Source: JAHDFB01 sp965658745
Lineage (GTDB): Bacteria > Bacteroidota > Bacteroidia > Chitinophagales > Saprospiraceae
Assembly: GCA_965658745.1 (NCBI GenBank)
Contig: CBFHTK010000006.1
Span: 96,104 to 160,103, forward strand
Direction of reading: 5' to 3'
DNA: 64,000 bases
Shown piece by piece: positions 38,002 to 45,619 of the stretch (its first letter is position 1; each line of letters starts with the position of its first letter). The position numbers and the translations under genes were made by a program. Under the pieces are notes generated by a model. That model made no database searches, had not been told where the DNA came from, and worked only from the letters and a program-made list of their open reading frames with translations.

Positions 38002-38553
38002 TTGAAGTACTTTAGAGGTATATTAGTTGTTTCGTTAGTTTTCTTGTTACCACTTGGAAGCTACCTTTATTTGAGATCTGGATTTAATTTCAGGAAAGAA
38101 GCTTTGGAAATTCTAAAGGATAAATCAGAGCTGGATTCTGAAAGTTTTGCCATAATTGAAGAGAAGGCTAGCACTTTTAAAGACCGGTATAATAAAGGAG
38201 TTACATTAATTCAAAGGGTTGAAGATGAAGTTGATCTCAAGGATTTGTACTTCTTTGCAGAAAACTTACAGGTGAGAAAAGATTTTCATTTAGTTGGTTT
38301 AATCGAAAATTCTAAACCTGAACTCAGTTCAGACACCGTTTTTCAAAAAACTCTATCCCGAATTCCATTGCGAAGTACCGAGATTGATCGAATCATGGGC
38401 GAGCAGCGTTTCATTTTGGCAAAAGATAGTTTCGTTAGGAATACTTACGGAGTTACTGTAGAGGACACGAAAGAGGTTTATGAGCATGCAGTAATCTTAC
38501 TCCCAGTCAAGAAGAGGGATAAAGTTAAGTTGCAACGTAAAAAAGAAATATAA
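38002..38553 (+). CDS. Cys-free membrane-anchored protein at the SCO position of the cox locus
   Basis: 183 residues. One N-terminal anchor (VVSLVFLLPLGSYLYL), then a soluble, presumably periplasmic domain. In many Bacteroidota a SCO1/SenC copper chaperone gene sits between coxD and the DUF420 gene. The C-terminal half here (RFILAKDSFVRNTYGVTVED, then a hydrophobic strand) faintly recalls the end of SCO proteins. However, the protein has no Cys at all, so the CxxxC copper site is absent. It may be a diverged SCO relative or an unrelated assembly protein. The start is a TTG: an in-frame TAA lies 6 bases upstream. Its stop overlaps the next ATG by one base. Confidence 0.7.
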   Translation: MKYFRGILVVSLVFLLPLGSYLYLRSGFNFRKEALEILKDKSELDSESFAIIEEKASTFKDRYNKGVTLIQRVEDEVDLKDLYFFAENLQVRKDFHLVGLIENSKPELSSDTVFQKTLSRIPLRSTEIDRIMGEQRFILAKDSFVRNTYGVTVEDTKEVYEHAVILLPVKKRDKVKLQRKKEI

Positions 38554-39083
38554 TGAAAGAAAATCTTCAGTTAGCAAGTCGCCTGAAACCTTGGGCTTAT
38601 GTTTTAACTGCCATTATTCTGATTGCAGTTTTTGGTATGCGTTATGTAAAGATACCTGTAGAGGAGCCTTTGATGTTCTTACCGCCTTTTCACAGCACAG
38701 TTAACGCTATTACAGGGGTTGTGCTTCTTGTGGCCTTGTACTTCATCAAAACTGGAAATATTGTTGCTCATAGAAATACTATTTTGGTGGCAATGGTCTT
38801 AAGTTTGGTCTTTTTACTTTCCTATGTCACATACCACATTACGGCGGAAGAAACCACATACTGTGGTGAGGGTATAACTAGAACGGTATACTTTATTCTC
38901 TTGATCACACATGTACTCAGCGCTGCAGTAATATTTCCATTTATACTTTTTACTTTTATAAGAGGAATTAGTTTTCAAGTTGAAAAGCACAAAAATATGG
39001 CCAGGTGGGTCTTTCCTATATGGTTGTACGTCTGTATAACAGGTCCAATTTGCTATTTAATGCTCGCACCTTGTTACAGCTAA
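38553..39083 (+). CDS. DUF420 family membrane protein
   Basis: 176 residues with five membrane helices. DUF420/YozB family, regularly next to cytochrome oxidase and Act genes and suspected of a role in oxidase assembly. Visible features: FHSTVNAITGVVLLVALYFI, RNTILVAMVLSLVFLLSYVTYH, and TRTVYFILLITHVLSAAVIFPFILFTF, with conserved His in helices 2, 3 and 4. Overlaps the preceding stop codon by one base. Confidence 0.88.
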   Translation: MKENLQLASRLKPWAYVLTAIILIAVFGMRYVKIPVEEPLMFLPPFHSTVNAITGVVLLVALYFIKTGNIVAHRNTILVAMVLSLVFLLSYVTYHITAEETTYCGEGITRTVYFILLITHVLSAAVIFPFILFTFIRGISFQVEKHKNMARWVFPIWLYVCITGPICYLMLAPCYS

Positions 39084-39093
39084 AAGAAAGCAT

Positions 39094-39360
39094 ATGAACA
39101 ATAGAAATATAGCTCAAATATTATTTGTCATTCTAGTTTGTGTTGTGCTCGGAAATTTAGATTTAATAGCACAGTGTCCAATGTGTAGGATGTCTGCTGA
39201 ATCTAATCTAAGTAGTGGAGGTACTGCTGCAAAAGGATTAAATAATGGTATTCTATACATCTTTGTTTTTCCCTATATCTTGGTTAGTATAATAGGATAT
39301 ATCTGGTGGAAGAATAACAAAAAATCCAAACTAGAGGCAAATGGTGAAGGTGTAAATTAG
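39094..39360 (+). CDS. Small CPMC-motif membrane protein of the cox locus
   Basis: 88 residues. Signal-like N-terminal helix (ILFVILVCVVLGNLDLIA), then QCPMCRMSAESN, then a second helix (ILYIFVFPYILVSIIGYIWW) and a basic tail. The CPMCRM motif could bind a metal such as copper, or hemes/disulfides, on the periplasmic side. Similar short proteins (AQCPMC...) occur near cox genes in other Bacteroidota, as I recall, without a known function. 10 bases after the DUF420 gene. A broken second copy lies at 41178-41303. Confidence 0.75.
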   Translation: MNNRNIAQILFVILVCVVLGNLDLIAQCPMCRMSAESNLSSGGTAAKGLNNGILYIFVFPYILVSIIGYIWWKNNKKSKLEANGEGVN

Positions 39361-39647
39361 CAGTAGCTTTTGCTAACTGACTATGCTTCTCGTGATTATT
39401 TTCGCTAATGTTGGTCTTGATCTCTTGTGACGCTGTATACAGACTTGAGTTCAGTTATGCCTAATAAAGTTGTGTTTATTTTCCTCGTTAAATTAAACAG
39501 TAAGGATTGAAAAGGTGGTTCTTTGGTCTTGCTTCCTTCCATTAGGTGGTAAAAGTGTCCTAATATTTCTTCTGCTTATTCTAAAGGTCTAGTTAGTACT
39601 GAGTAAACAATTTTATCAAAAATGAGTTTTACGGTTAAACTTATGAT

Positions 39648-41126
39648 ATGAAAGCTTTCTCTCTCTGTCTCCTATCATTATTAATGTCACAGATTCTATT
39701 GGCTCAACAAACCGGAGATATCTATGGCGTGAATTTCACAACAGGCACATTAAAATTAGCGTCCGTTAACCCCAATAATGGAATTGTAGAAATCATTAAC
39801 GAAGAGCCTCTAAGTGGTGATCAGTTCACTTCCGGAAACAGCGATATGAATCCGAATGAGGGTCTTTACCATTATGTACGGAATGGGCAGATAATTACCG
39901 CAGATATTATTACGGGAGAAGTTATATATGATCCTGAATTAACTTGTACTACTCAAGATATCAATCCGATCGTACCAATTAGTAATATTGCCTACAACTT
40001 TATCGATAGTACTGTCTATGGTCTGGTCCATTTTGATCAAAGTCTTTCGTTTGCTAAGGTAGACCCTTTAACAGGTATAATTACTATTATATCGGATGGC
40101 CCAATCAGTAGTGACAATTACAGCAGTGGAGTTTCAGATATTGATCCTTATGGGGGACGCTATTTTTATATTCGTGACAATAGAATAGTAACTGTCCTGA
40201 TTTCGGCAGGTGAAGTTGATCAGAACCATAGCATCGAAAACCCTAATAATGCTATTGCACCAATTACGAACATTGCCTACGATTGGTTATCTGGTCAGAT
40301 TTATGGATTGAATTTTGTAGGTGGTTTCTGGGATAATCAAGGAAATGAAGTAACTCCGGCAGAACTTCGATTGGCTACGGTTAATCCGTCGAATGGAGAC
40401 TTAACTATTCTCTCAGATAATACACTGAGTTCAGATCAATTTTCAAGTGGTGTATCTGATCTTGATCCGCTTAATAGAGTATACTACTACATCCGTGCCA
40501 ATAGCATCTATACAGTAGATCTTCTAACAGGGGATTTAATTCAATCATCATCTCTTTCTAATCCAAATAATGCGATACAGCCTATAACCAATATTGGCGT
40601 TTATAAAGATCAATTCAGTTTGCCGTCAGCAATTAGTGATTTTCAAGAAAGACATATGGGTTTGGAGGTTCAGTTTAAAAATATTTCAGCCTATTCCTAT
40701 AATGCGCATTGGAATTTTGGAGATGGAAAAGAGTCCTTTCAGCGGCATCCGTTAAATGTTTTTGATGAACCCGGTATGTATGAGGTTACGTTAATTTCAG
40801 AAAATCTTGAAGGAGAAAGCGATACAATTACACGTACCATTACGGTAGAAGGAACTGTTGTTGGGTTTGAAGATATAAGTGATCTTGAGTTTCGTTTGTT
40901 TCCCAACCCAGCCGATAATTTTGTAATTGTAAAGTCAACAGCGAATCTTCAGGGTTTTATTTTAACCATTTATGATACAGGCGGCCAAATGATCAGACAA
41001 AAACTCTTATCCGAAGCTACAGATAATAACCTTGAGATCTCAGGATTAGCATCAGGTGTGTATTTTGTAAAACTAGAATCACTTGACAAGAAAAACCGAT
41101 TGTTTGAGCGACTAATAGTTAGGTAA
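39648..41126 (+). CDS. Secreted PKD-domain protein with T9SS type A sorting domain
   Basis: 492 residues with a signal peptide ending at LLAQ/QTG. Residues about 20-325 hold three repeats of about 90-100 residues, each with a SSGxSDxDPxxxxYYYxR motif followed by a PITNIAYD motif, which suggests a beta-propeller-like fold. A PKD domain (AHWNFGDGKESFQRHPLNVF, about 345-400) and a type A sorting domain (EFRLFPNPADNFVIV to the end) follow. It is expected to leave the cell through T9SS. It sits between the intact CPMC gene and its relic copy, with a 287-base spacer in front. Confidence 0.85.
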   Translation: MKAFSLCLLSLLMSQILLAQQTGDIYGVNFTTGTLKLASVNPNNGIVEIINEEPLSGDQFTSGNSDMNPNEGLYHYVRNGQIITADIITGEVIYDPELTCTTQDINPIVPISNIAYNFIDSTVYGLVHFDQSLSFAKVDPLTGIITIISDGPISSDNYSSGVSDIDPYGGRYFYIRDNRIVTVLISAGEVDQNHSIENPNNAIAPITNIAYDWLSGQIYGLNFVGGFWDNQGNEVTPAELRLATVNPSNGDLTILSDNTLSSDQFSSGVSDLDPLNRVYYYIRANSIYTVDLLTGDLIQSSSLSNPNNAIQPITNIGVYKDQFSLPSAISDFQERHMGLEVQFKNISAYSYNAHWNFGDGKESFQRHPLNVFDEPGMYEVTLISENLEGESDTITRTITVEGTVVGFEDISDLEFRLFPNPADNFVIVKSTANLQGFILTIYDTGGQMIRQKLLSEATDNNLEISGLASGVYFVKLESLDKKNRLFERLIVR

Positions 41127-41177
41127 AATCAATTAGCAAATAGAGTGATAAGCGGAAGTAGCAAGGTGCATTGTAAT

Positions 41178-41303
41178 ATGAATTTAGCTAGAATCCTATG
41201 GTGTTGATTCCAAACTAAGCAGCGGAGGTACAGCTACAAAAGGATGAAATACTGAACTCATTTTTCCTTATATCTTGGCTAGTATTATAGAATACATTTG
41301 ACT
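41178..41303 (+). pseudogene. relic second copy of the CPMC-motif gene
   Basis: Clear DNA similarity to 39094-39310: CTAAGCAGCGGAGGTACAGC here against CTAAGTAGTGGAGGTACTGC there, and TTTTTCCTTATATCTTGGCT against TTTTTCCCTATATCTTGGTT. The start ATGAA..TTAGCT also matches with a small deletion. Internal deletions and stops (TGA within AAAGGATGA) destroy the reading frame, and the CPMC segment is deleted. A decayed duplicate; the T9SS cargo gene lies between the two copies. Confidence 0.75.
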
Positions 41304-41349
41304 AGATAGAACATTTAAGCCGATTCCAAGAAATCTTAATTCAATAAAA

Positions 41350-41380
41350 AAGCCCTTGCATTTATCGATTGCAAGGGCTT
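41350..41380 (-). terminator. rho-independent terminator of the TM2 gene (possibly bidirectional)
   Basis: AAGCCCTTGCA (41350-41360) and TGCAAGGGCTT (41370-41380) form a perfect 11-bp stem with a 9-base loop. On the minus strand it ends in TTTTTTATTG. On the plus strand CTTGTTTTCTTG follows, so it could also stop transcripts coming from the plus side. Confidence 0.85.
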
Positions 41381-41417
41381 CTTGTTTTCTTGTCATTTGT
41401 ATGACAGGAGTTGTATC

Positions 41418-41819
41418 TTATAGAGATGGATCGTAGTTACTTCCATCTTTAGGCTTAAGATCACCTGTAATTAAACGGATTAAGTCGATTAATACCCAAA
41501 TTCCTAATCCTCCTAATGTAAGCAGTTGAATAACTCCAATTGTTGTATATCCAAGATAGAATCTGTGGATACCAAGTCCACCAACGAATAAACAAAGTAG
41601 CAATGCAATTAATTGACTTTTAGGGCTAACTTGACCTGTAATAATTGCCTTTGCAGACTTGAATGTTTCCGAAGCAAATTGTTGAACCTTTGCAATGAAG
41701 CCATTGCTTTGTTGAGTAGTGACAACTTGTGTCGATTCCATCGTAAGCGTGTTTACTGCATGAGCTTCAAAAGAAAATGCGAATAACATGGCTACAACAA
41801 GTAAAAGTTGAATTTTCAT
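41418..41819 (-). CDS. TM2 domain-containing membrane protein
   Basis: 133 residues: signal peptide (LLLVVAMLFAFSFEAHA), a short periplasmic linker, then a TM2 domain of two helices. KSQLIALLLCLFVGGLGIHRFYLGYTTIGVIQLLTLGGLGIWVLIDLIRL carries the GxHRFYLG turn and the DLIR ending typical of the family. Function of TM2 proteins is not known. A perfect 7-bp inverted repeat (41847-41853/41865-41871) lies just upstream. Confidence 0.88.
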   Translation of the reverse strand: MKIQLLLVVAMLFAFSFEAHAVNTLTMESTQVVTTQQSNGFIAKVQQFASETFKSAKAIITGQVSPKSQLIALLLCLFVGGLGIHRFYLGYTTIGVIQLLTLGGLGIWVLIDLIRLITGDLKPKDGSNYDPSL

Positions 41820-41846
41820 AAATAAAATGTATTTAAGTTAATAAGT

Positions 41847-41871
41847 TCATTGGGTATTTAAAGTCCAATGA
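41847..41871 (-). promoter_or_regulatory. inverted repeat and possible promoter before the TM2 gene
   Basis: TCATTGG (41847-41853) and CCAATGA (41865-41871) form a perfect inverted repeat 28 bases before the ATG. On the minus strand a TTGACA, 17 bases, then TTAAAT overlaps it and would fit a primary-sigma promoter of the E. coli type; Bacteroidota promoters usually differ, so this is weak. Confidence 0.25.
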
Positions 41872-41915
41872 GTGTTTTTGTCAAACGAAAATATGAAAAT
41901 ATTTGTTTTTTTTTG

Positions 41916-42140
41916 TTAAGATAGGGCTTTATCTTCTCTTAAGCTTTTGAGGCTTTCGCCAAAAGAAGATGAAGTAAATAACTCATGCGATGTACCTGAC
42001 AGCGTCGCGATTTGTTGTGATCGGAAAGCAGTACCTTTTTTTGGCATGTATATCTCTTTGTCCCACGATAGGAGAGCGGTTGAATGTCCGATATCTGAAA
42101 TTTTTGAAAGGTGCTTTTTATAGTCTGAATACTTACTCAT
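41916..42140 (-). pseudogene. 5-prime stub of an M32 carboxypeptidase (carboxypeptidase Taq family)
   Basis: Only 74 residues remain. KYSDYKKHLSKISDIGHSTA, LLSWDKEIYMPKKG and FRSQQIATLSGTSHELF match the start of M32 metallocarboxypeptidases, which are normally about 500 residues. The active-site HExxH half is gone, and a TAA follows LREDKALS. The remaining sequence before the next gene does not continue the family, so a deletion is likely. The ATG overlaps the DUF423 stop (ATGA), so the original gene was the last of a ung-DUF423-M32 unit. Confidence 0.75.
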
Positions 42141-42520
42141 GCTTTTTTTTTGCCAAAGAATGTAAGGAAAAAAGAAATCCAACCAACGATAAAAAACACA
42201 CCTCCGATTGGTGTAACTGCTCCAAGCCATGTCATTCTAGTACCTGTTATTACATCAGATAATGCCAAGGCAAAAAGACTACCACTAAAGAAGAATATTC
42301 CCGCTAGGAAGAATCTATAAGTCCACTTTAATCCCTTTCTATGGTGTTGTGCGTAGATTGCTGCTGTAATTAGTATAGCGAGCGCATGGTAAAACTGATA
42401 TCGTACTCCGATCTCAAAAACCGTAAGGTCAACTTCAGTAAGCGTATCTTTGAGAAGGTGGGAACCAAGCGCACCGAACGTTACCGCAATGGCCGCTAAA
42501 AATGCACCAACCTGTATCAT
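42137..42520 (-). CDS. DUF423 family membrane protein
   Basis: About 127 residues with four membrane helices. GAFLAAIAVTFGALGSHLLKD is the family signature start; the second and third helices and the last one (GAVTPIGGVFFIVGWISFFLTFF) follow. Function unknown. The start chosen is the ATG at 42520, 5 bases after the ung stop; a TTG at 42541 is also in frame and would overlap ung by 16 bases. Confidence 0.87.
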   Translation of the reverse strand: MIQVGAFLAAIAVTFGALGSHLLKDTLTEVDLTVFEIGVRYQFYHALAILITAAIYAQHHRKGLKWTYRFFLAGIFFFSGSLFALALSDVITGTRMTWLGAVTPIGGVFFIVGWISFFLTFFGKKKA

Positions 42521-42525
42521 TCTAT

Positions 42526-43200
42526 TTAATCGAGTTTCCAATTGATTGTTTTTTTGTTTTTATTGCTTAAATATAAGTTGGTTTTTGAGAAGTGTTTGCA
42601 ACCACTGAATTTATTTCGCGCCAATGGACTAGGATGAGCGGCTTCAAGAACTAAGTGTTTGTTTTTGTCAACGAGAGACTTTTTCTGTTGCGCAAATTTC
42701 CCCCATAGTAAGAAGACTAAATTCTCTTGACTTTCGGACAACTTTCGTATGATGTTGTCGGTAAACCACTCCCATCCCTGGTTGGCATGCGATCCTGCAG
42801 ATTTGTGATCAACAGTAAGAACAGAATTTAATAGCAGAACTCCTTGTTTGGCCCACTTGGTTAAGTCTCCATTAGATGGGTAAGGGAGATTTAGATCTTG
42901 CATGTATTCTTTGAAGATATTTCTGAGAGACGGTGGGATTTTGTGTCCTAGAGGTACAGAGAAAGATAGGCCCATTGCCTGATCTTGTCCATGATAAGGG
43001 TCTTGACCTATCAAAATAACCTTCACGTCTTCGGGTTTGACTAAATCCAAAGCGTAGAATATTCTATCAGGTCGAGGGTATACAATTCTTTCTGATTGGA
43101 ATCTATTTTCTACAAATTGATCAAGTTCCTTAAACTTTGTATCCTTATAAAAGTCAAAAAGAATAAGTTCCCAGCTACTAGGAATGAGTTCTGAAAGCAT
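42526..43200 (-). CDS. ung: Uracil-DNA glycosylase, family 1
   Basis: 224 residues, the usual length. Removes uracil from DNA, the first step in repair of deaminated cytosine. Motifs: IGQDPYHGQDQAMGLSFSV (catalytic Asp 67), LLLNSVLTVDHKSAGSH, LLWGKFAQQK, and AAHPSPLARN with the active-site His. All are intact. First gene of a minus-strand unit with DUF423 and the M32 stub; divergent from the SDR pseudogene. Confidence 0.96.
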   Translation of the reverse strand: MLSELIPSSWELILFDFYKDTKFKELDQFVENRFQSERIVYPRPDRIFYALDLVKPEDVKVILIGQDPYHGQDQAMGLSFSVPLGHKIPPSLRNIFKEYMQDLNLPYPSNGDLTKWAKQGVLLLNSVLTVDHKSAGSHANQGWEWFTDNIIRKLSESQENLVFLLWGKFAQQKKSLVDKNKHLVLEAAHPSPLARNKFSGCKHFSKTNLYLSNKNKKTINWKLD

Positions 43201-43271
43201 ATTAAGTCCTATTACAATTTTTCAAATATGAATTATTAATTAGAGAAAAAAGTACTAATTTGCATTTATAT

Positions 43272-44072
43272 ATGAATAATAAATACTTCGATGGGAAAGT
43301 GATTTGGATAACTGGCTCAAGTTCTGGCATTGGCTGGAGTCTTGCTACGAGTCTAGGACCACTTGCAAAGAAGTTAATTATCAGTGGTCGAAAAAAAGAT
43401 AAACTAGAGCAGTTGTCGACACAACTTAGCTCGAAAGTTTAGGCTAAGATTTTAGCTTTTGATATGCAAAATGAATCCGAAATTGCGGATGTTCTTCGCG
43501 AATACGAAACATAGCTGAGTGAGGTTGACATCATGATACACAACGCTGGTATTTCTATGAGATCTCTTGTGCAAAACACAGAGATGGAAGTCTATCGAAC
43601 AATGATGCAAGTGAACTATCTTTCAATAGTACAGATAAGTCAGTTCTTGCTTCCCCACTTCATGAAGAATCAAGGACACTTTGTAGTTATCAACAGCATG
43701 GCGGGTAAATTTGGTGTTCCATATAGATCTGGATACTTGGCTTCAAAAATGGCACTAAACGTTTATTTCGGAGCATTATCAGCAGAACCTGAAGGAGATA
43801 AGATTTATGTGACAATGGTATATCCTGGGTTTATTCATACTGATAGTTCAAAGCATGTGTTGAAAGGTGATGGCTCGCAAAATGGTATTATGGATAATGG
43901 ATAGGCGAATGGTATGCCTGCTGAACTAGCTGTCAAGAAGATATTGACCGCAGTGTCATATCGTAAGAAAGAAATACTGGTTGGTGGTTTTCGTGAAACC
44001 AAGCTAGCAAATATTATGAGTAGATTCCCCCCCCCTCAAATTTTAAGAGAATCTTATCTAAATCCGAGGTGA
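43272..44072 (+). pseudogene. Short-chain dehydrogenase (SDR) gene with three in-frame TAG codons
   Basis: One frame runs from ATG 43272 to TGA 44070-44072 (266 codons), interrupted by TAG at 43440-43442, 43512-43514 and 43902-43904. The protein is otherwise a good classical SDR: TGSSSGIG cofactor loop, MIHNAGIS, the INSMAGKFG Ser, and YLASK for the catalytic Tyr-Lys. At each stop the family often has a Gln or other CAG/TGG-coded residue, so C-to-T changes would explain them. There is no frameshift. A run of nine C (44027-44035) lies near the 3-prime end. As TAG is a normal stop elsewhere here, I read this as a dead gene. Followed 16 bases later by another broken gene. Confidence 0.85.
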
Positions 44073-44088
44073 AGTAAATTAGAAACAT

Positions 44089-44283
44089 ATGAAAGACATT
44101 TTAGAACGTATCAAGAAGGAGCAAGGTCCGCTAGGACAGTATGCGGAGAGAGCAGAAGGATACTATATCTTTCCAGAATTGGAGGGGCCACTTGGAAATA
44201 GAATGACCTTTAATGGCCAAGAAGTGATTGTCTGGTCGATAAATAATTATTTAGAATTGGGAAATCTATATAGCCACTTCTAG
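44089..44283 (+). pseudogene. 5-prime stub of a PLP-dependent aminotransferase class I/II-fold enzyme
   Basis: 64 residues, MKDILERIKKEQGPLGQYAE through FPELEGPLGNRMTFNGQEV and VWSINNYLELGN, closely resembling the start of alpha-oxoamine-synthase/aminotransferase-fold proteins found after an SDR gene in other Bacteroidota. The normal length is about 400 residues. After SINNYLELGN the sequence loses similarity and stops; only 40 bases separate it from the next gene, so the rest was deleted. The PLP Lys is missing. Confidence 0.65.
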
Positions 44284-44323
44284 GACTGGATGATCAGAGC
44301 TATGGGATTGTAATACTAATTAC

Positions 44324-44785
44324 CTATTTATTCCTAGGATCAGCTTTTTTGTAGATTTCGAGATAATCTTGTGGTGAAACTTTTTGACAGAGTTCAGCAA
44401 TCAAATCATAGGGAATATCATTTATTGACTTGAACCTAATACAACTTTTACCCATGTCTAGTTTTCTTTTAGCATGCTTTGGGTATTCTGCTACCCACCA
44501 ATCGTATAATTTAGGCATGGCATACACAGCACTATTATAGAGAGCTACAAAATTCTTTTGCGAAGCAATACTAGCAAATGGAACTGGTAATTCAGGAGAA
44601 CAGTGGTAACCGCCTTCGTACAAGCTATGAGGAATAACTGCACCGGGCATACCATAGCTTAATTTGAAATCGAATCCTTGCGGTAAGTTTTCTTGGAGTA
44701 TGCTCCAAAGCTTCGTAATTACTGGTTTTCGTTCTTCTGGTAACTGACTGATGTAGTCTTCAACAGAGTCTGCTTTGTAGTTCAT
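44324..44785 (-). CDS. DUF1801 domain-containing protein
   Basis: 153 residues. YKADSVEDYISQLPEERKPV at the start, LKLSYGMPGAVIPH-type core (FDLKLSYGMPG region) and KLDMGKSCIRFK towards the end fit DUF1801 (YdhG-like), a small cytoplasmic fold related to iron-chaperone-like and YjbR-like proteins. No function is established. Single gene. Confidence 0.85.
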   Translation of the reverse strand: MNYKADSVEDYISQLPEERKPVITKLWSILQENLPQGFDFKLSYGMPGAVIPHSLYEGGYHCSPELPVPFASIASQKNFVALYNSAVYAMPKLYDWWVAEYPKHAKRKLDMGKSCIRFKSINDIPYDLIAELCQKVSPQDYLEIYKKADPRNK

Positions 44786-44844
44786 AACAGATATTATTTT
44801 TTCTGCTAAAGTACAGAATTCAATTTAAACTCAGAGTATGGCAC

Positions 44845-44871
44845 AAAAAAAAACTGCACCGGAAGGAGCAG
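44845..44871 (-). terminator. rho-independent terminator of the thioredoxin-like gene
   Basis: CTGCACC (44854-44860), GGAA loop, GGAGCAG (44865-44871), with one A-A mismatch. On the minus strand the hairpin is followed by nine T (44853-44845). 27 bases after the stop of the thioredoxin-like gene. Confidence 0.8.
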
Positions 44872-44897
44872 CTTTTACAATTATATCTTTTAATGAT

Positions 44898-45422
44898 TTA
44901 CTCGCCACTGTTTCTACTTTCTATCATTCGATCTACAGCAGATGTAAAATCTTTAGTAGTTTTAGCATAGCCAGTTTTTCCGTAGGCGTCAATCTGCCAC
45001 TGTCCACTATCATCTTTATCTAGTCCAAAAACCCAAATTGTTGGATATCCAGTAACCTTAAAAGCTTTCTGTAGACTAGCGTTTTGTTGTCGTATCTCAG
45101 GAGGAAGTTGCTTTCTTCTTGGGTAATCAAGTTCCAAAAGGATTACATTTTCCTCTGCCCATGTTTTGAACTCATCTTTTACAAAAACGGACGCAGTTAA
45201 TCTTTTACACCATCCACACCAATCGCTACCAGTAAAGTTTGCCAAGATTGGTTTTCCAGTTTTCTGTGAAAGCGCATATGCTTCTTCCATGTTTACAAGC
45301 CAGCCTTCATTTTCAGCTTCGTAAGTTTGTGCTTGAGAGACCATCGCTGTTCCCACAAAAACTACAAGCATTAAGAGCTTAGTTGGGATGAGGGATGTAA
45401 GCTTAGAAATTGCTACGTTCAT
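44898..45422 (-). CDS. Periplasmic thioredoxin family protein
   Basis: 174 residues with a signal peptide (LLMLVVFVGTAMVSQAQ). The thioredoxin-type active site is GSDWCGWCKRL near residues 66-76, in the form seen in DsbD-gamma/Thiol:disulfide interchange-like and Trx_7 proteins. A cis-Pro site follows at TGYPTIWVF. Probably a periplasmic reductase or a chaperone for envelope proteins; the partner is unknown. Confidence 0.87.
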   Translation of the reverse strand: MNVAISKLTSLIPTKLLMLVVFVGTAMVSQAQTYEAENEGWLVNMEEAYALSQKTGKPILANFTGSDWCGWCKRLTASVFVKDEFKTWAEENVILLELDYPRRKQLPPEIRQQNASLQKAFKVTGYPTIWVFGLDKDDSGQWQIDAYGKTGYAKTTKDFTSAVDRMIESRNSGE

Positions 45423-45619
45423 TTTGTATTTATTTAGTGCGTAAAGATAGAAATAAATACGTATACGATAAAATTATCATTTGTATGTACGTACTTACAC
45501 GGATATCAAACGATTTTGTTTTCAAGAAAGTTACGTACAATCTGAAAAAGTATATTTTTATTCGTCTAAACTGTCTATTGAATGATAGTTTAATCTGTAT
45601 ATAATTGTAATTCATTCTC

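Noticed and set aside
43272..44072. TAG recoding (amber readthrough) as explanation for the SDR frame
   Set aside because: TAG is the terminal stop of several intact genes here (A2M, pepT, PorV-like gene), so a general reassignment is excluded and local readthrough has no supporting structure.
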